Positions 46,777 through 54,560 of a stretch of 64,000 nucleotides of DNA are shown here, one piece after another (position 1 is the first letter of the stretch; each line of letters begins with the position of its first letter). Position numbers and translations under genes: made by a program. The stretch is from Tautonia sociabilis. Lineage in GTDB: Bacteria > Planctomycetota > Planctomycetia > Isosphaerales > Isosphaeraceae. The stretch covers positions 1 to 64,000 of the forward strand of contig NZ_RYZH01000026.1 of assembly GCF_003977685.1 (NCBI RefSeq). The letters are read 5' to 3'. The notes under the pieces are model-generated. The model had not been told where the DNA came from and ran no database searches. It worked only from the letters and a program-made list of their open reading frames with translations.

Positions 46777-46851
46777 CTCTGACGTGTCATCCTGGTGTCG
46801 TTCGGGGTCGATCCAAGCCGCTTCGGCGACGCCATGCTCATCCTCTGACTC
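46749..46851. repeat. Duplicated 3' end of queA (31-bp direct repeat)
   Basis: The run beginning CTTCGGCGACGCCATGCTCA and ending past the queA stop codon occurs at 46749-46779 (the true end) and again at 46821-46851. Both copies contain CTCTGACTC with the in-frame TGA. The 41 bases between are unrelated. Confidence 0.9.
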
Positions 46852-46873
46852 CGACCCCGGCTCCCACGCCCGC

Positions 46874-46984
46874 CCTCCCCAAGGACGGACCAGCCCCGCC
46901 CCCTTTCCGCTCGGAGACGCCAAACTCCTCCCCTGAAACCGGGCCTCCCCTCCCCAAGGACGGACCGGCCCCGCCCCCTCCCGG
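46874..46984. repeat. Degenerate direct repeat downstream of queA, about 75-bp period
   Basis: CCTCCCCAAGGACGGACC followed by a C-rich run occurs at 46874 and 46949. Sequence before the second copy (GAGACGCCAAACTCCTCCCC) loosely resembles the duplicated queA end, so the two repeats may be parts of one decayed tandem array. Confidence 0.65.
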
Positions 46985-47237
46985 CGATGATCTCAGACAG
47001 CACCGAGCAACGGCCTCCCCTCGCCCTCGGGCCCCGGTCCCGGTCCCGGTCCCGCCCTCGGCGTCGCGTTCCCGATGCGGCCAGCCATGAACACAACCAC
47101 GAACCCGCGTTCGCATCCTCGGCCCCGGAGACACCTCTCCGTCCGCTGGCGGGTCCGATCCCTCCGCCGAGTCCCCCGTTCGCTCTCCCCGCTCGGGAGC
47201 CTCGGGAACGCTCTCGGCGCCGAATCGACGGAGCGGC

Positions 47238-47331
47238 ATGGTCGCCGTCCTTGGCCTTGCGCGGGTGGACCGCGTCGACCGTCCTGGTCGTCCGACCGAG
47301 GCGTTCGCCTCGGCCTCATTCCGTGTCCTCC
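47238..47331 (+). repeat. Dispersed repeat block, copy B
   Basis: This stretch resembles the minus strand of 10345-10440 over about 90 bases. It too leads directly into a tandem array. A frame runs through it but encodes no recognised domain. It lies in a 1360-base gene-free region (46777-48138). Confidence 0.55.
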
Positions 47332-47495
47332 GCTCTCTTGCACCCAATCATCATTCCATGCTTTCTGCTCTCCTGCGTCCAATCATTATTCCATGCTCTC
47401 TGCTCTCCTGCGCCCGAGCATTGTTCCATGCCCTCTGCTCTCTTGCGCCCGAGCAACCCTCCGAAACGCCCGTGCTCTCTGTTCTCTTGCGCTCC
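47332..47495. repeat. Tandem repeat, 35-bp unit, 4-5 copies
   Basis: Units start at 47332, 47367, 47402 and 47437, each opening GCTCTC(T/C)TGC; the first three contain ATTCCATGC or close variants. A fifth, degenerate unit starts at 47474. The pieces GCTCTCTG and TTCTCTTGC echo the minus strand of the 71-bp array at 10159-10344. The region after it (47586-47625) is unusually AT-rich for this genome. Confidence 0.88.
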
Positions 47496-47765
47496 GGCAA
47501 CGTGTTCGTCCGTTCCTTCCCGAACCGTCAACATCGCGGTCATCGGAATGCGACCATCCCGACGAAGCGAACCCAACACATCGACGCAATACCATCTAAA
47601 AAAACAACTTACAACAAACTGCCTCAGCGCGCCGTCCGCGCCCTCGCCCGCGCGCTCGCCCTCCCTCCCGGGCACCGGGGAGTCTGCTCGCCCGCGCGAT
47701 CGAGCGGCCTCATCCCTCGGATCGGGGAGGCGCCCCGGCGGCGGCGCTCTCCGGGAGCAGTCGCA

Positions 47766-47800
47766 CCGAAACGAACCCGTTTTCTTACCGCAACCTTGGA
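47766..47800 (-). repeat. Dispersed intergenic repeat, copy 3 (inverted)
   Basis: On the minus strand it reads AAGGTTGCGGTAAGAAAACG and then GGGTTCGTTTC, matching the core of the copies at 8076 and 8244 with a variable middle. It lies some 340 bases before the LolA-like gene. Between 47801 and 48138 I see no gene. Confidence 0.5.
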
Positions 47801-48138
47801 ATGCTCAACATGTTCCGTAATCACCGCTCAGCGCACCGAACCGCGTTGGAGTTCCCGATCGGCGCCGGGGGAGGGGGTCGTCGGCCGGCTCGACGGCCGA
47901 GGGCAGACGCGACTCAAGGGAGCCGGGCCCGGAGCGAAGGATCCTCGGCGGTCGGGGTCCCGATCAAGCACCGGCGACTCCTCCGTGGGCTTCCCCGAGG
48001 CGGGCCGCCATGCTGCAATGGAACGCCAAGGGCCGGACCGCCCCCGGGCCGATCGAGCCACCATGACCCGGGGCCATCGGTCACGGACCGCCGGCCCGAC
48101 ACCTCGTCCCCGCACCAGCAGAGAAAGGGCCCGACCCC

Positions 48139-48948
48139 ATGTTCCTGACGCCCGGACGCTCTCCGCTCCGATTCCTCGCCCCGGCCCTGGCCTTTGGCCT
48201 GCTCGTCCCGGCCGCCTCCTCCTCCCGAGCCCAGGCCCAGGACCAGGACGACCTGCCCAGCGCCGAGGAGATCCTGGCCAAATCCATCGAGGCCACCGGC
48301 GGGGTCGAGGCCTACCAGGCCCTCAGCTCCCGCAAGATCACCGGCAGCATCGAGTTCGCAGACCAGGGGCTCACGGGGGAGCTGACGATCATGCAGCAGG
48401 CCCCGAACAAGCTGAAGGTCATCCTCGAGCTGCCGGGCATCGGCACCATCATCGAAGGGACCGACGGTTCGGAGGTCTACGAGATCAACCCGATCACCGG
48501 GGAGCGGCTCAAGGAGGGGGCCGAGAAGGCCGCCACCCTCCGCGAGGCCGACTTCGACGCCGACCTGAACTGGAAGGAGCACTACGCCCAGGCCGAGACG
48601 ACCGGCGTCGAGCAGGTGAACGACACCCGATGCTTCGTCGTCGAGATGACCCCCAAGGAGGGCACCATCGAGACCCGCTACTACGCCGCCGACTCCGGCC
48701 TGCTGCTTCGGGTCAAGCGGACGATCGAGTCTCCGATGGGAGCCGTGCCGGTCGAGTCCACGTTCTCCGACTTCCGGGAGGTCGACGGCGTCACGATGCC
48801 GTTCCAGAGCACCGATACGGTCCTCGGCCAGACGGTGAAGACGGCCTTCGCCGCGATCGAGCACGGCGTCACCTTCCCCGAGGGGACCTTCGACCTGCCC
48901 GAGCCCCTTCGGCCCACCGAGGATCGACCGGACGATCACCGCGACTGA
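48139..48948 (+). CDS. Secreted LolA-like / outer-membrane lipoprotein-sorting-type protein
   Basis: The 269-residue protein has a signal peptide (residues 1-33). It has a single beta-rich domain of the LolA-like superfamily: AEEILAKSIEATGGVEAYQAL, then alternating strands such as KITGSIEFADQGLTGELTIM, GTIIEGTDGSEVYEINP, RYYAADSGLLLRVKRTIESP and STFSDFREVDGVTMPFQ. Relatives occur beside or fused to many exported systems and bind hydrophobic ligands; the ligand here is unknown. Its stop lies 50 bases before the rarA start, with a CCCGA tandem repeat between, so both may be on one transcript. Confidence 0.8.
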   Translation: MFLTPGRSPLRFLAPALAFGLLVPAASSSRAQAQDQDDLPSAEEILAKSIEATGGVEAYQALSSRKITGSIEFADQGLTGELTIMQQAPNKLKVILELPGIGTIIEGTDGSEVYEINPITGERLKEGAEKAATLREADFDADLNWKEHYAQAETTGVEQVNDTRCFVVEMTPKEGTIETRYYAADSGLLLRVKRTIESPMGAVPVESTFSDFREVDGVTMPFQSTDTVLGQTVKTAFAAIEHGVTFPEGTFDLPEPLRPTEDRPDDHRD

Positions 48949-48952
48949 CCAC

Positions 48953-48984
48953 CCCACCCGACCCGACCCGACCCGACCCGACCC
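48953..48984. repeat. CCCGA microsatellite before rarA
   Basis: About six tandem copies of CCCGA or ACCCG lie between the LolA-like stop and the rarA ribosome site (AGGGAGA at 48985-48991). A change in copy number would alter leader spacing but not the coding frame. Confidence 0.85.
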
Positions 48985-48998
48985 AGGGAGAATCCACC

Positions 48999-50405
48999 AT
49001 GTCGAGCCGGCGGACCGGCCTCCTGTTCGACGAGCCGGACGAGGGCGGGTCCGCCCTGGAGGTCGACCCGTCGGCGCCGCTGGCCGAGCGGATGCGACCC
49101 AGGTCGCTCGACGAGTTCGTCGGCCAGGAGCACCTGATCGGCCCGGGAAAGATGCTCCGGAGGCTGGTGGAGGGGACGGGGAGGCTCCCGTCGCTGATCC
49201 TCTGGGGGCCGCCGGGATCGGGCAAGACGACCCTGGCCCGGCTGCTGGCGATGCGGGAGCGGACCCGGTTCGCCCCGCTCTCGGCCGTGCTGGCCGGGGT
49301 GAAGGAGCTGCGCGAGGCGATCTCCCAGGCCCGGGAGGCCCGCCGGCACTTCATCCACACGTTGCTCTTCATCGATGAAATCCACCGCTTCAACAAGGCC
49401 CAGCAGGACGCCCTGCTGCCGAGCGTCGAGGACGGCACGGTCACGCTCGTCGGCGCGACGACGGAGAACCCCTCGTTCGAGGTGAACGCGGCGCTGCTGT
49501 CGCGCTGCAAGACGGTGATCCTGCACCCGCTGGGCGAGGACCAGATCGTCTCGCTGCTGCGCCGGGCGCTGGAGGACGGCGAGCGCGGCCTGGCGGCGCT
49601 TCGGCCCGAGGTGCCCGACGCGGAGCTCGGCCGGCTGGCCCGGTTCTCCGGAGGGGACGTGCGGGTGGCGCTCTCGGCGCTGGAGGCGGCGGTGCTCTCG
49701 GTCCCTCCAGGGCCAGACGGCCTGCGTCGCGTGGACGAGGCCACCGTCGTCGAGGCCCTGGGCCGCTCCCGGTTTTCCTACGACAAGGGGGGAGAGGATC
49801 ACTACAACCTCGCCTCGGCCCTGATCAAGAGCCTGAGGAACTCCGACGGCGACGCGGCCCTGTACTGGCTCGCCCGACTGATCGAGGGCGGGGCGGACCC
49901 GGTCTTCATCGCCCGCCGGCTCTGCATCCTGGCGAGCGAGGACATCGGCCTGGCCGACCCTCAGGCGATGGTGCAGGCGCACGCCGCGGCGGAGATCACC
50001 CGGCTGATCGGCCTGCCGGAGGCCCTCTACCCGCTGGCTCAGGCGACGATCTACCTGGCCCGGGCGCCGAAGTCGGACCTCGTGAAGCGAGCCTACCAGG
50101 CGGCGTCGAGCGACGCCGCCGCCTCCGCCCGAGAGCCGGTGCCGCTGCACCTGCGCAACGCCGTCACCCCGCTGATGGCCGGGGCTGGCTACGGCCGGGG
50201 CTACCGCTCCGTCCACGACGACCCCGCCGCTCGGGAGGAGATGGCCTGCCTGCCCGACCTCCTGCGGGGTCGTCGCTACCTGGACTCCCCTCCCGGGGAC
50301 TCTCCCGGCCACTCGCGAGAAGGCGGCCCACCCTCCGCGTCGGCCGCCGGGGCGTCGTCGCCTTCAAACGCCTCGACAGCGTGCTCAGCGACCCGGACCA
50401 CATAG
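48999..50405 (+). CDS. rarA: Replication-associated recombination protein A (RarA/MgsA), AAA+ ATPase
   Basis: The 468-residue homologue of E. coli RarA and eukaryotic WRNIP1 is a tetrameric DNA-dependent ATPase that acts at stalled replication forks. Walker A is GPPGSGKTT (residues 70-78) and Walker B is LLFIDEIHRFNK. Sensor 1 is in GATTENPSF, and the C-terminal region keeps YDKGGEDHYNLASALIKSLRNSDGD and EDIGLADPQAM. ATG 48999 follows AGGGAGA. After the normal end (LLRGRRYLD) a tail of about 40 low-complexity residues (SPPGDSPGHSREGG) overlaps the 3' end of the convergent sulfatase by 130 bases. The tail is probably dispensable. Confidence 0.94.
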   Translation: MSSRRTGLLFDEPDEGGSALEVDPSAPLAERMRPRSLDEFVGQEHLIGPGKMLRRLVEGTGRLPSLILWGPPGSGKTTLARLLAMRERTRFAPLSAVLAGVKELREAISQAREARRHFIHTLLFIDEIHRFNKAQQDALLPSVEDGTVTLVGATTENPSFEVNAALLSRCKTVILHPLGEDQIVSLLRRALEDGERGLAALRPEVPDAELGRLARFSGGDVRVALSALEAAVLSVPPGPDGLRRVDEATVVEALGRSRFSYDKGGEDHYNLASALIKSLRNSDGDAALYWLARLIEGGADPVFIARRLCILASEDIGLADPQAMVQAHAAAEITRLIGLPEALYPLAQATIYLARAPKSDLVKRAYQAASSDAAASAREPVPLHLRNAVTPLMAGAGYGRGYRSVHDDPAAREEMACLPDLLRGRRYLDSPPGDSPGHSREGGPPSASAAGASSPSNASTACSATRTT

Positions 50406-52267
50406 TCGTTCGGGTCCTTCAGGGCCGTCCGCAAGGCGGCCTCGGCCGGGGAAGCCCGTTCATCAAGACGATCAAGCACGTTGATCGCAAGCAAGCGAAC
50501 CCAATCGTTGTCGCTGGCCAGGGCGTTGATCAGAGGGGGCAGGGCCGAGTCGTCCCGGCCAAGTCGGGCGAGGGCGTCGGCGGCGGCGACCCGGACCCAG
50601 GGAGCCGGATCGTTGGTCGCGGTGACAAGCCGAGAGGAGACGGGAAGGGCGGAGTCTCCCCGGATCGCCAAGCCGGTGGCGGCCCACCAGCGGACGGCCG
50701 GATCGGGGTCATCGAGCAGGGCGGCCAGGTCGTCCACGTCGGACGGGTCTCCCCGGCCGGCGAGATCGGCGGCGGCGGCGATCCGGGCGATCGGGTAGAT
50801 CGTCGGGTCCTCCCGAACCGCGTCATACGGCGGGCGGTCGCCGAACCGAGTGCGGAGGTCCGCCTCGGTGAGCAGGCCGAGGTCGACGATCTCAAGCTGC
50901 CAGCGGCGGTGCTCGGCTCGGAGGCGCTCCAGGATCGCTCGGTGCTCGGGCGAGCCGGCCAGGTTGTTCACCTCGAAGGGGTCGGCCTCGGTGTCGTACA
51001 GCTCCTCGGCCGGCTTCTCCAGGGCCATGAACGCGGCGGGAGGGCCGGTCAGGGCGCCGGCGTCGGCCATTCGCTGCCAGTCCTGCATCGTCGGCATCTC
51101 GTACATGTAGCTGATGTGCTGATGGTGAAAGTAGGGAAGCTGAGGCAAATAGTTCCGGATATACTTGTATCGTTCATCTCGGACCATCCGGATCAGATCG
51201 TAGCGCTCGTCCATGCGGTCTCGGAAGCCGTGGACATACCTCCTGGGCTCTCCGGCTCGGTCGCCGAGGAAGGCGGAGCCCTGCATGTGGGCGGGGATCT
51301 CCAGCCCGGCGAGGCTGAGGACGGTGGGGGCGAGGTCGACGAAGCTGATCAGCCGGTCGGTTTCCGAGCCGGGGGGGCCGGGGGCGAATCGGGAGTACTT
51401 CTCCGGGAACCGGACGATGAAGGGGACCTTCGTGCTGGAGTCGTACAGCCATCGCTTGCCCCGGGGCATGCCGGCGCCGTGGTCGGAGTAGAAGAAGACG
51501 ATCGTGTCGTCGGCCAGGCCGTCGGCCTCGAGCTGATCGAGCAGGGCGCCGACCTGCTTGTCCATGAACGTGATCATGTCGGCGTACCGGGCCCAGTCCC
51601 GTCGGACGGCGGGAGTGTCGGGGTGGTAGGGGGGGACGGGGGCGTCGGCGGGGTCGTGCCGCTCTCCGGGGGCGAACCCGGCCACGCGGTCGCGGTACTG
51701 GTCCTCGGGCAGCCGGATCTGGCTCTCGTGGCTCGAGGTGAAGTTGAAGACGGCGAAGAAGGGCTGGCCCTCGGCCCGGTTGCGGTAGGAGGCCGTGGTG
51801 CTGGACTCGTCCCAGGTCCCCTCGGGGGTGGGCAGGTTGTAGTCGGTCTTGACGTTGTTGGTGCAGTAGTAGCCGGCGTCCCGGAGGTAGGAGGGGAACA
51901 GGAGGACCCCCTCGGGCAGCGTGCCCTGGCAGCGCATGTGCTGCGAGCCGATCGAGGGTGGGAACATGCCGGTGATGATCGTCGACCGGGCCGGGGCGCA
52001 GACGCCGATCGGGGCGAAGGCGTTGCGGTAGCGGACCCCCTGCGAGGCCAGGCGGTCGATGTTCGGCGTCACGGCGTACGGGTCGCCGAAGGCGCCGACG
52101 TTCGGGCTGATGTCCTCGCAGGTGATCCAGAGGATGTTCGGGCGGTCGGGGCTCTCGCCGTCGGCCGGTCGGGAGCGGGCGTCCGCCGGCTCGGAGGCGA
52201 GCAACCCGGCCAGGAGGCAGGAGCAGAAGCGGACGAAAGAGCGGAAACGAAGCGTTCGAGTCGTCAT
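50276..52267 (-). CDS. Secreted sulfatase with C-terminal HEAT repeats
   Basis: The 663-residue protein has a signal peptide (residues 1-30). The sulfatase domain (about 42-490) has PNILWITCEDISPNVGAFGD as metal site and C90 in CAPAR as the modified Cys; Ala replaces the usual Ser at the fourth motif position. It also has FYSDHGAGMPRGKRWLYDSS and ELYDTEADPFEVNNLA. After it come about four HEAT-like units (DVDDLAALLDDPDPAVRWWAA, PWVRVAAADALARLG, DWVRLLAINVLDRL, DYVVRVAEHAVEAFE), residues 515-640. Sulfatase-HEAT fusions of this kind are known in planctomycetes and Bacteroidetes; the repeats may hold a partner or substrate. Its last 130 bases overlap rarA in the opposite direction. Confidence 0.92.
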   Translation of the reverse strand: MTTRTLRFRSFVRFCSCLLAGLLASEPADARSRPADGESPDRPNILWITCEDISPNVGAFGDPYAVTPNIDRLASQGVRYRNAFAPIGVCAPARSTIITGMFPPSIGSQHMRCQGTLPEGVLLFPSYLRDAGYYCTNNVKTDYNLPTPEGTWDESSTTASYRNRAEGQPFFAVFNFTSSHESQIRLPEDQYRDRVAGFAPGERHDPADAPVPPYHPDTPAVRRDWARYADMITFMDKQVGALLDQLEADGLADDTIVFFYSDHGAGMPRGKRWLYDSSTKVPFIVRFPEKYSRFAPGPPGSETDRLISFVDLAPTVLSLAGLEIPAHMQGSAFLGDRAGEPRRYVHGFRDRMDERYDLIRMVRDERYKYIRNYLPQLPYFHHQHISYMYEMPTMQDWQRMADAGALTGPPAAFMALEKPAEELYDTEADPFEVNNLAGSPEHRAILERLRAEHRRWQLEIVDLGLLTEADLRTRFGDRPPYDAVREDPTIYPIARIAAAADLAGRGDPSDVDDLAALLDDPDPAVRWWAATGLAIRGDSALPVSSRLVTATNDPAPWVRVAAADALARLGRDDSALPPLINALASDNDWVRLLAINVLDRLDERASPAEAALRTALKDPNDYVVRVAEHAVEAFEGDDAPAADAEGGPPSREWPGESPGGESR

Positions 52268-52513
52268 GGCGGCGGTCCCTCGGACGGTGGTCCGGGCCGG
52301 GAGGGCGGTCGGGGCCTCGTTCGGGCCCGGCGAGGGAGAAGGGGGGCCGGACCCGCCCCCGAAGCAGGACTATCAGAACCCGGGCCGACGGGCAAGGAGG
52401 CGAGCCCGTTGCCCGTCGCCTCGTCTCGGGCTAGATTTGCGCAGGAATGCCTCCGCCGGCGCGGCCGGACGGCGCCCCCGAACCCGCCCCCTCCCCAGGG
52501 GAGAGGACCGACG

Positions 52514-52879
52514 ATGAGCGACCCCAACGAGCCCCAGTTCGTCGCCGAGGACGTCGACGCCGCGACGGTCGCCCGGATCACGGCGAAGGAGATCCGGCAC
52601 CCCGAAGCGGCCACCGCGCTGGGAGCGCAGCTCAAGGGGCTGGTGGAGCAGCACAGCCGCACCCGAATCGTCGTCGACCTGGACTCCTGCCGCTACATCA
52701 GCAGCACCGGGTTCGCGGCGCTGCTGGGCCTGGGCCGGCTGCTCCGCCAGCACGGCGGCCGGATGGCGCTGTGCCGGGTCGACCCCGACGTCCTCGTCGG
52801 GGCCCGGATCATCGGCATCGAGCAGGTCGCGCCGATCTTCGAGACCGAGAGCCAGGCAATCGCTCACGTCTCGGCCTGA
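52514..52879 (+). CDS. STAS domain anti-sigma factor antagonist
   Basis: The 121-residue single-domain STAS protein is of the SpoIIAA/RsbV kind. The conserved loop with the phosphorylated Ser is DSCRYISSTGFAALLGLGRLL. Such proteins release a sigma factor by binding its anti-sigma kinase when unphosphorylated. No RsbW-type kinase or sigma factor is adjacent. The start at 52514 follows GAGAGG. It faces the aldo/keto reductase gene with 50 bases between stops. The FHA-STAS protein at 33305-35119 has related domains but lies 17 kb away. Confidence 0.9.
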   Translation: MSDPNEPQFVAEDVDAATVARITAKEIRHPEAATALGAQLKGLVEQHSRTRIVVDLDSCRYISSTGFAALLGLGRLLRQHGGRMALCRVDPDVLVGARIIGIEQVAPIFETESQAIAHVSA

Positions 52880-52929
52880 CGCTCCCTCCCCCGGCCCTCC
52901 GCCCGGCCGGCTCAGGACGGCCGGCCGGC

Positions 52930-53886
52930 TCAGACCGGCAGGGGTTCGAGCAGGGCGGCGTCGGCCTCCTCCGAGAGCCGGCGGACGACCTCGGCGGGGA
53001 GGGGCCGGTCGAGCGCCCCGGCGTTGTCGACCACCTGCTCCGGCCGCTTGGCGCCGAAGAGGGCCACGCCGACCCCCGGCTGGTCGAGCACCCAGCGCAG
53101 GGCCACTTGGGCGGGGGTCTGGCCGAGCCCCTCGGCGGCCTCTCGCACGGCATCGGCCACGCGGAGGTTGCGCAGGAAGCGGTCGCCGGAGAAGTTGTCG
53201 TAGCGGTGGCGGCGGTCGTCGCGGTCGAAGGTCGAGCCGGCGGTGAACTTGCCGGTGAGCAGCCCCTGGGCGAGCGACCCCCAGGTGACGACCGTGATCC
53301 GCTCCCGGTCGGCGATCGCCCGGAGGGGGCCGAGCGCGCCGCGGTCGACCAGGCTGAAGGGAAGCTGGACGGCGTGGACCGGGCCGACGGCCAGGGCGCG
53401 CTCGATCAGCTCGGGCCCGACGTTGGACAGGCCAATCATGCGGATCTGGCCGGCGTCTCGGCGGCGGAGCAGCTCGAGCATCGTCTCCTCGATCGGCGTC
53501 CGGCCATCGGGCCAGTGCAGGTAGTAGAGCGGGATGCAGTCGAGGCGGAGCCGTCGCAGGCTCCCCTCCAGCGCCCGGCGGAGGTGGGCGGGGGAGGCGT
53601 CCTTGGTCATCGCGCCGTCGTCTGCTCGGCGGACGCCGAACTTGGTGGCCACAACGACCCGCTCTCGGTCGGGCCCGAGCGCCGAGGCGAGCACCTCCTC
53701 CGAGTGCCCCAGGCCATACACGTCGGCCGTGTCGAAGTGGTCGATCCCCAGGTCGAGCGCCCGGCGGACGGCGCCGGCCGACTCGTGGTCGTCGACGTGC
53801 CCCCAGCCGTGGCCCCCGATCGGGCAGCCCCCCAGGCCGAGCCGGGAGATCAGCGGGCCGTCGGGGCCGAGTCGGGTCCTCTCCAT
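52930..53886 (-). CDS. Aldo/keto reductase
   Basis: The 318-residue NADPH-dependent oxidoreductase has the TIM-barrel family pattern. The catalytic Asp and Tyr are in DHFDTADVYGLGHSEE, the Lys in VVVATKFG and the His in YYLHWPDGR. The cofactor loop is near GVALFGAKRPEQV. Its start overlaps the end of the sugar transferase gene by 37 bases, so it belongs to the surface-polysaccharide operon and may reduce a sugar intermediate, or may simply be the last gene of the transcript. The substrate cannot be told. Confidence 0.92.
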   Translation of the reverse strand: MERTRLGPDGPLISRLGLGGCPIGGHGWGHVDDHESAGAVRRALDLGIDHFDTADVYGLGHSEEVLASALGPDRERVVVATKFGVRRADDGAMTKDASPAHLRRALEGSLRRLRLDCIPLYYLHWPDGRTPIEETMLELLRRRDAGQIRMIGLSNVGPELIERALAVGPVHAVQLPFSLVDRGALGPLRAIADRERITVVTWGSLAQGLLTGKFTAGSTFDRDDRRHRYDNFSGDRFLRNLRVADAVREAAEGLGQTPAQVALRWVLDQPGVGVALFGAKRPEQVVDNAGALDRPLPAEVVRRLSEEADAALLEPLPV

Positions 53887-54560
53887 CGCGGCGATGCTCC
53901 CCGGAACGGTTTGGAAAGGACGAGCAGGGCGGTCCGGGCCAGGATCGCCAGATCGAGGCCGAGCGACCGCTCCTCGACGTATCGGAGTCGCAACGCATTC
54001 TTGCGCGGCAGGACCAGAGCGCGGAAGGTGCCGTCGGGGTCGTCGCCGCCAACCACCTCCTGCAGGTCGCCGAACTCCAGGCAGGCCAGGTCGGTGATCC
54101 CCGGCCGCACGGAGAGGATCCGGCGCTCGTCCTCGGTGTATGCGTCGGTGTACTCGGCCACCTCGGGCCTGGGGCCGACGAGGCTCATGTCGCCGGCCAG
54201 GACGTTGAGGAGCTGCGGCAGCTCGTCGAGCTTGTACCGCCGCAGCACGGCGCCGACCCGGGTGATCCTCGGGTCCCCCTTGCCGGTGGTTGTGCCGCCG
54301 AGGGACTCGGCGTCGACAACCATCGACCGGAACTTGTAGATACGAAACGGCCTCCCGTCCTTGCCCGTCCGCACTCCCCGGTAGAAGACCGGGCCGGGGG
54401 ACGAGAGGAGGACGGCCAGGCCGATCGCCAGCAGCAGCGGTCCGATCACCAGCAGGCCGGCGAGGGCGGCGAGCACGTCGATGGCCCGCTTGATCGCCTC
54501 GTAGGAGGAGCCGGCGCGGCGGGCCGGCCGCGGCGGGGCGATCGTCTCAAGCGGCGACAT
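53850..54560 (-). CDS. Initiating sugar transferase (polyprenyl-phosphate hexose-1-P transferase)
   Basis: The 236-residue membrane enzyme of the PF02397 (WcaJ/RfbP catalytic) type moves a sugar-1-phosphate onto undecaprenyl phosphate, the first step of exopolysaccharide or O-antigen units. One hydrophobic hairpin (residues 29-53) is followed by FRIYKFRSMVVDAE and the hallmark LDELPQLLNVLAGDMSLVGP with RPE after it. It has the short form without the extra N-terminal helices of WbaP. It overlaps the GT4 gene by 14 bases and the aldo/keto reductase by 37 bases, so the three are tightly coupled. Confidence 0.93.
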   Translation of the reverse strand: MSPLETIAPPRPARRAGSSYEAIKRAIDVLAALAGLLVIGPLLLAIGLAVLLSSPGPVFYRGVRTGKDGRPFRIYKFRSMVVDAESLGGTTTGKGDPRITRVGAVLRRYKLDELPQLLNVLAGDMSLVGPRPEVAEYTDAYTEDERRILSVRPGITDLACLEFGDLQEVVGGDDPDGTFRALVLPRKNALRLRYVEERSLGLDLAILARTALLVLSKPFRGASPRWRGPDSAPTAR

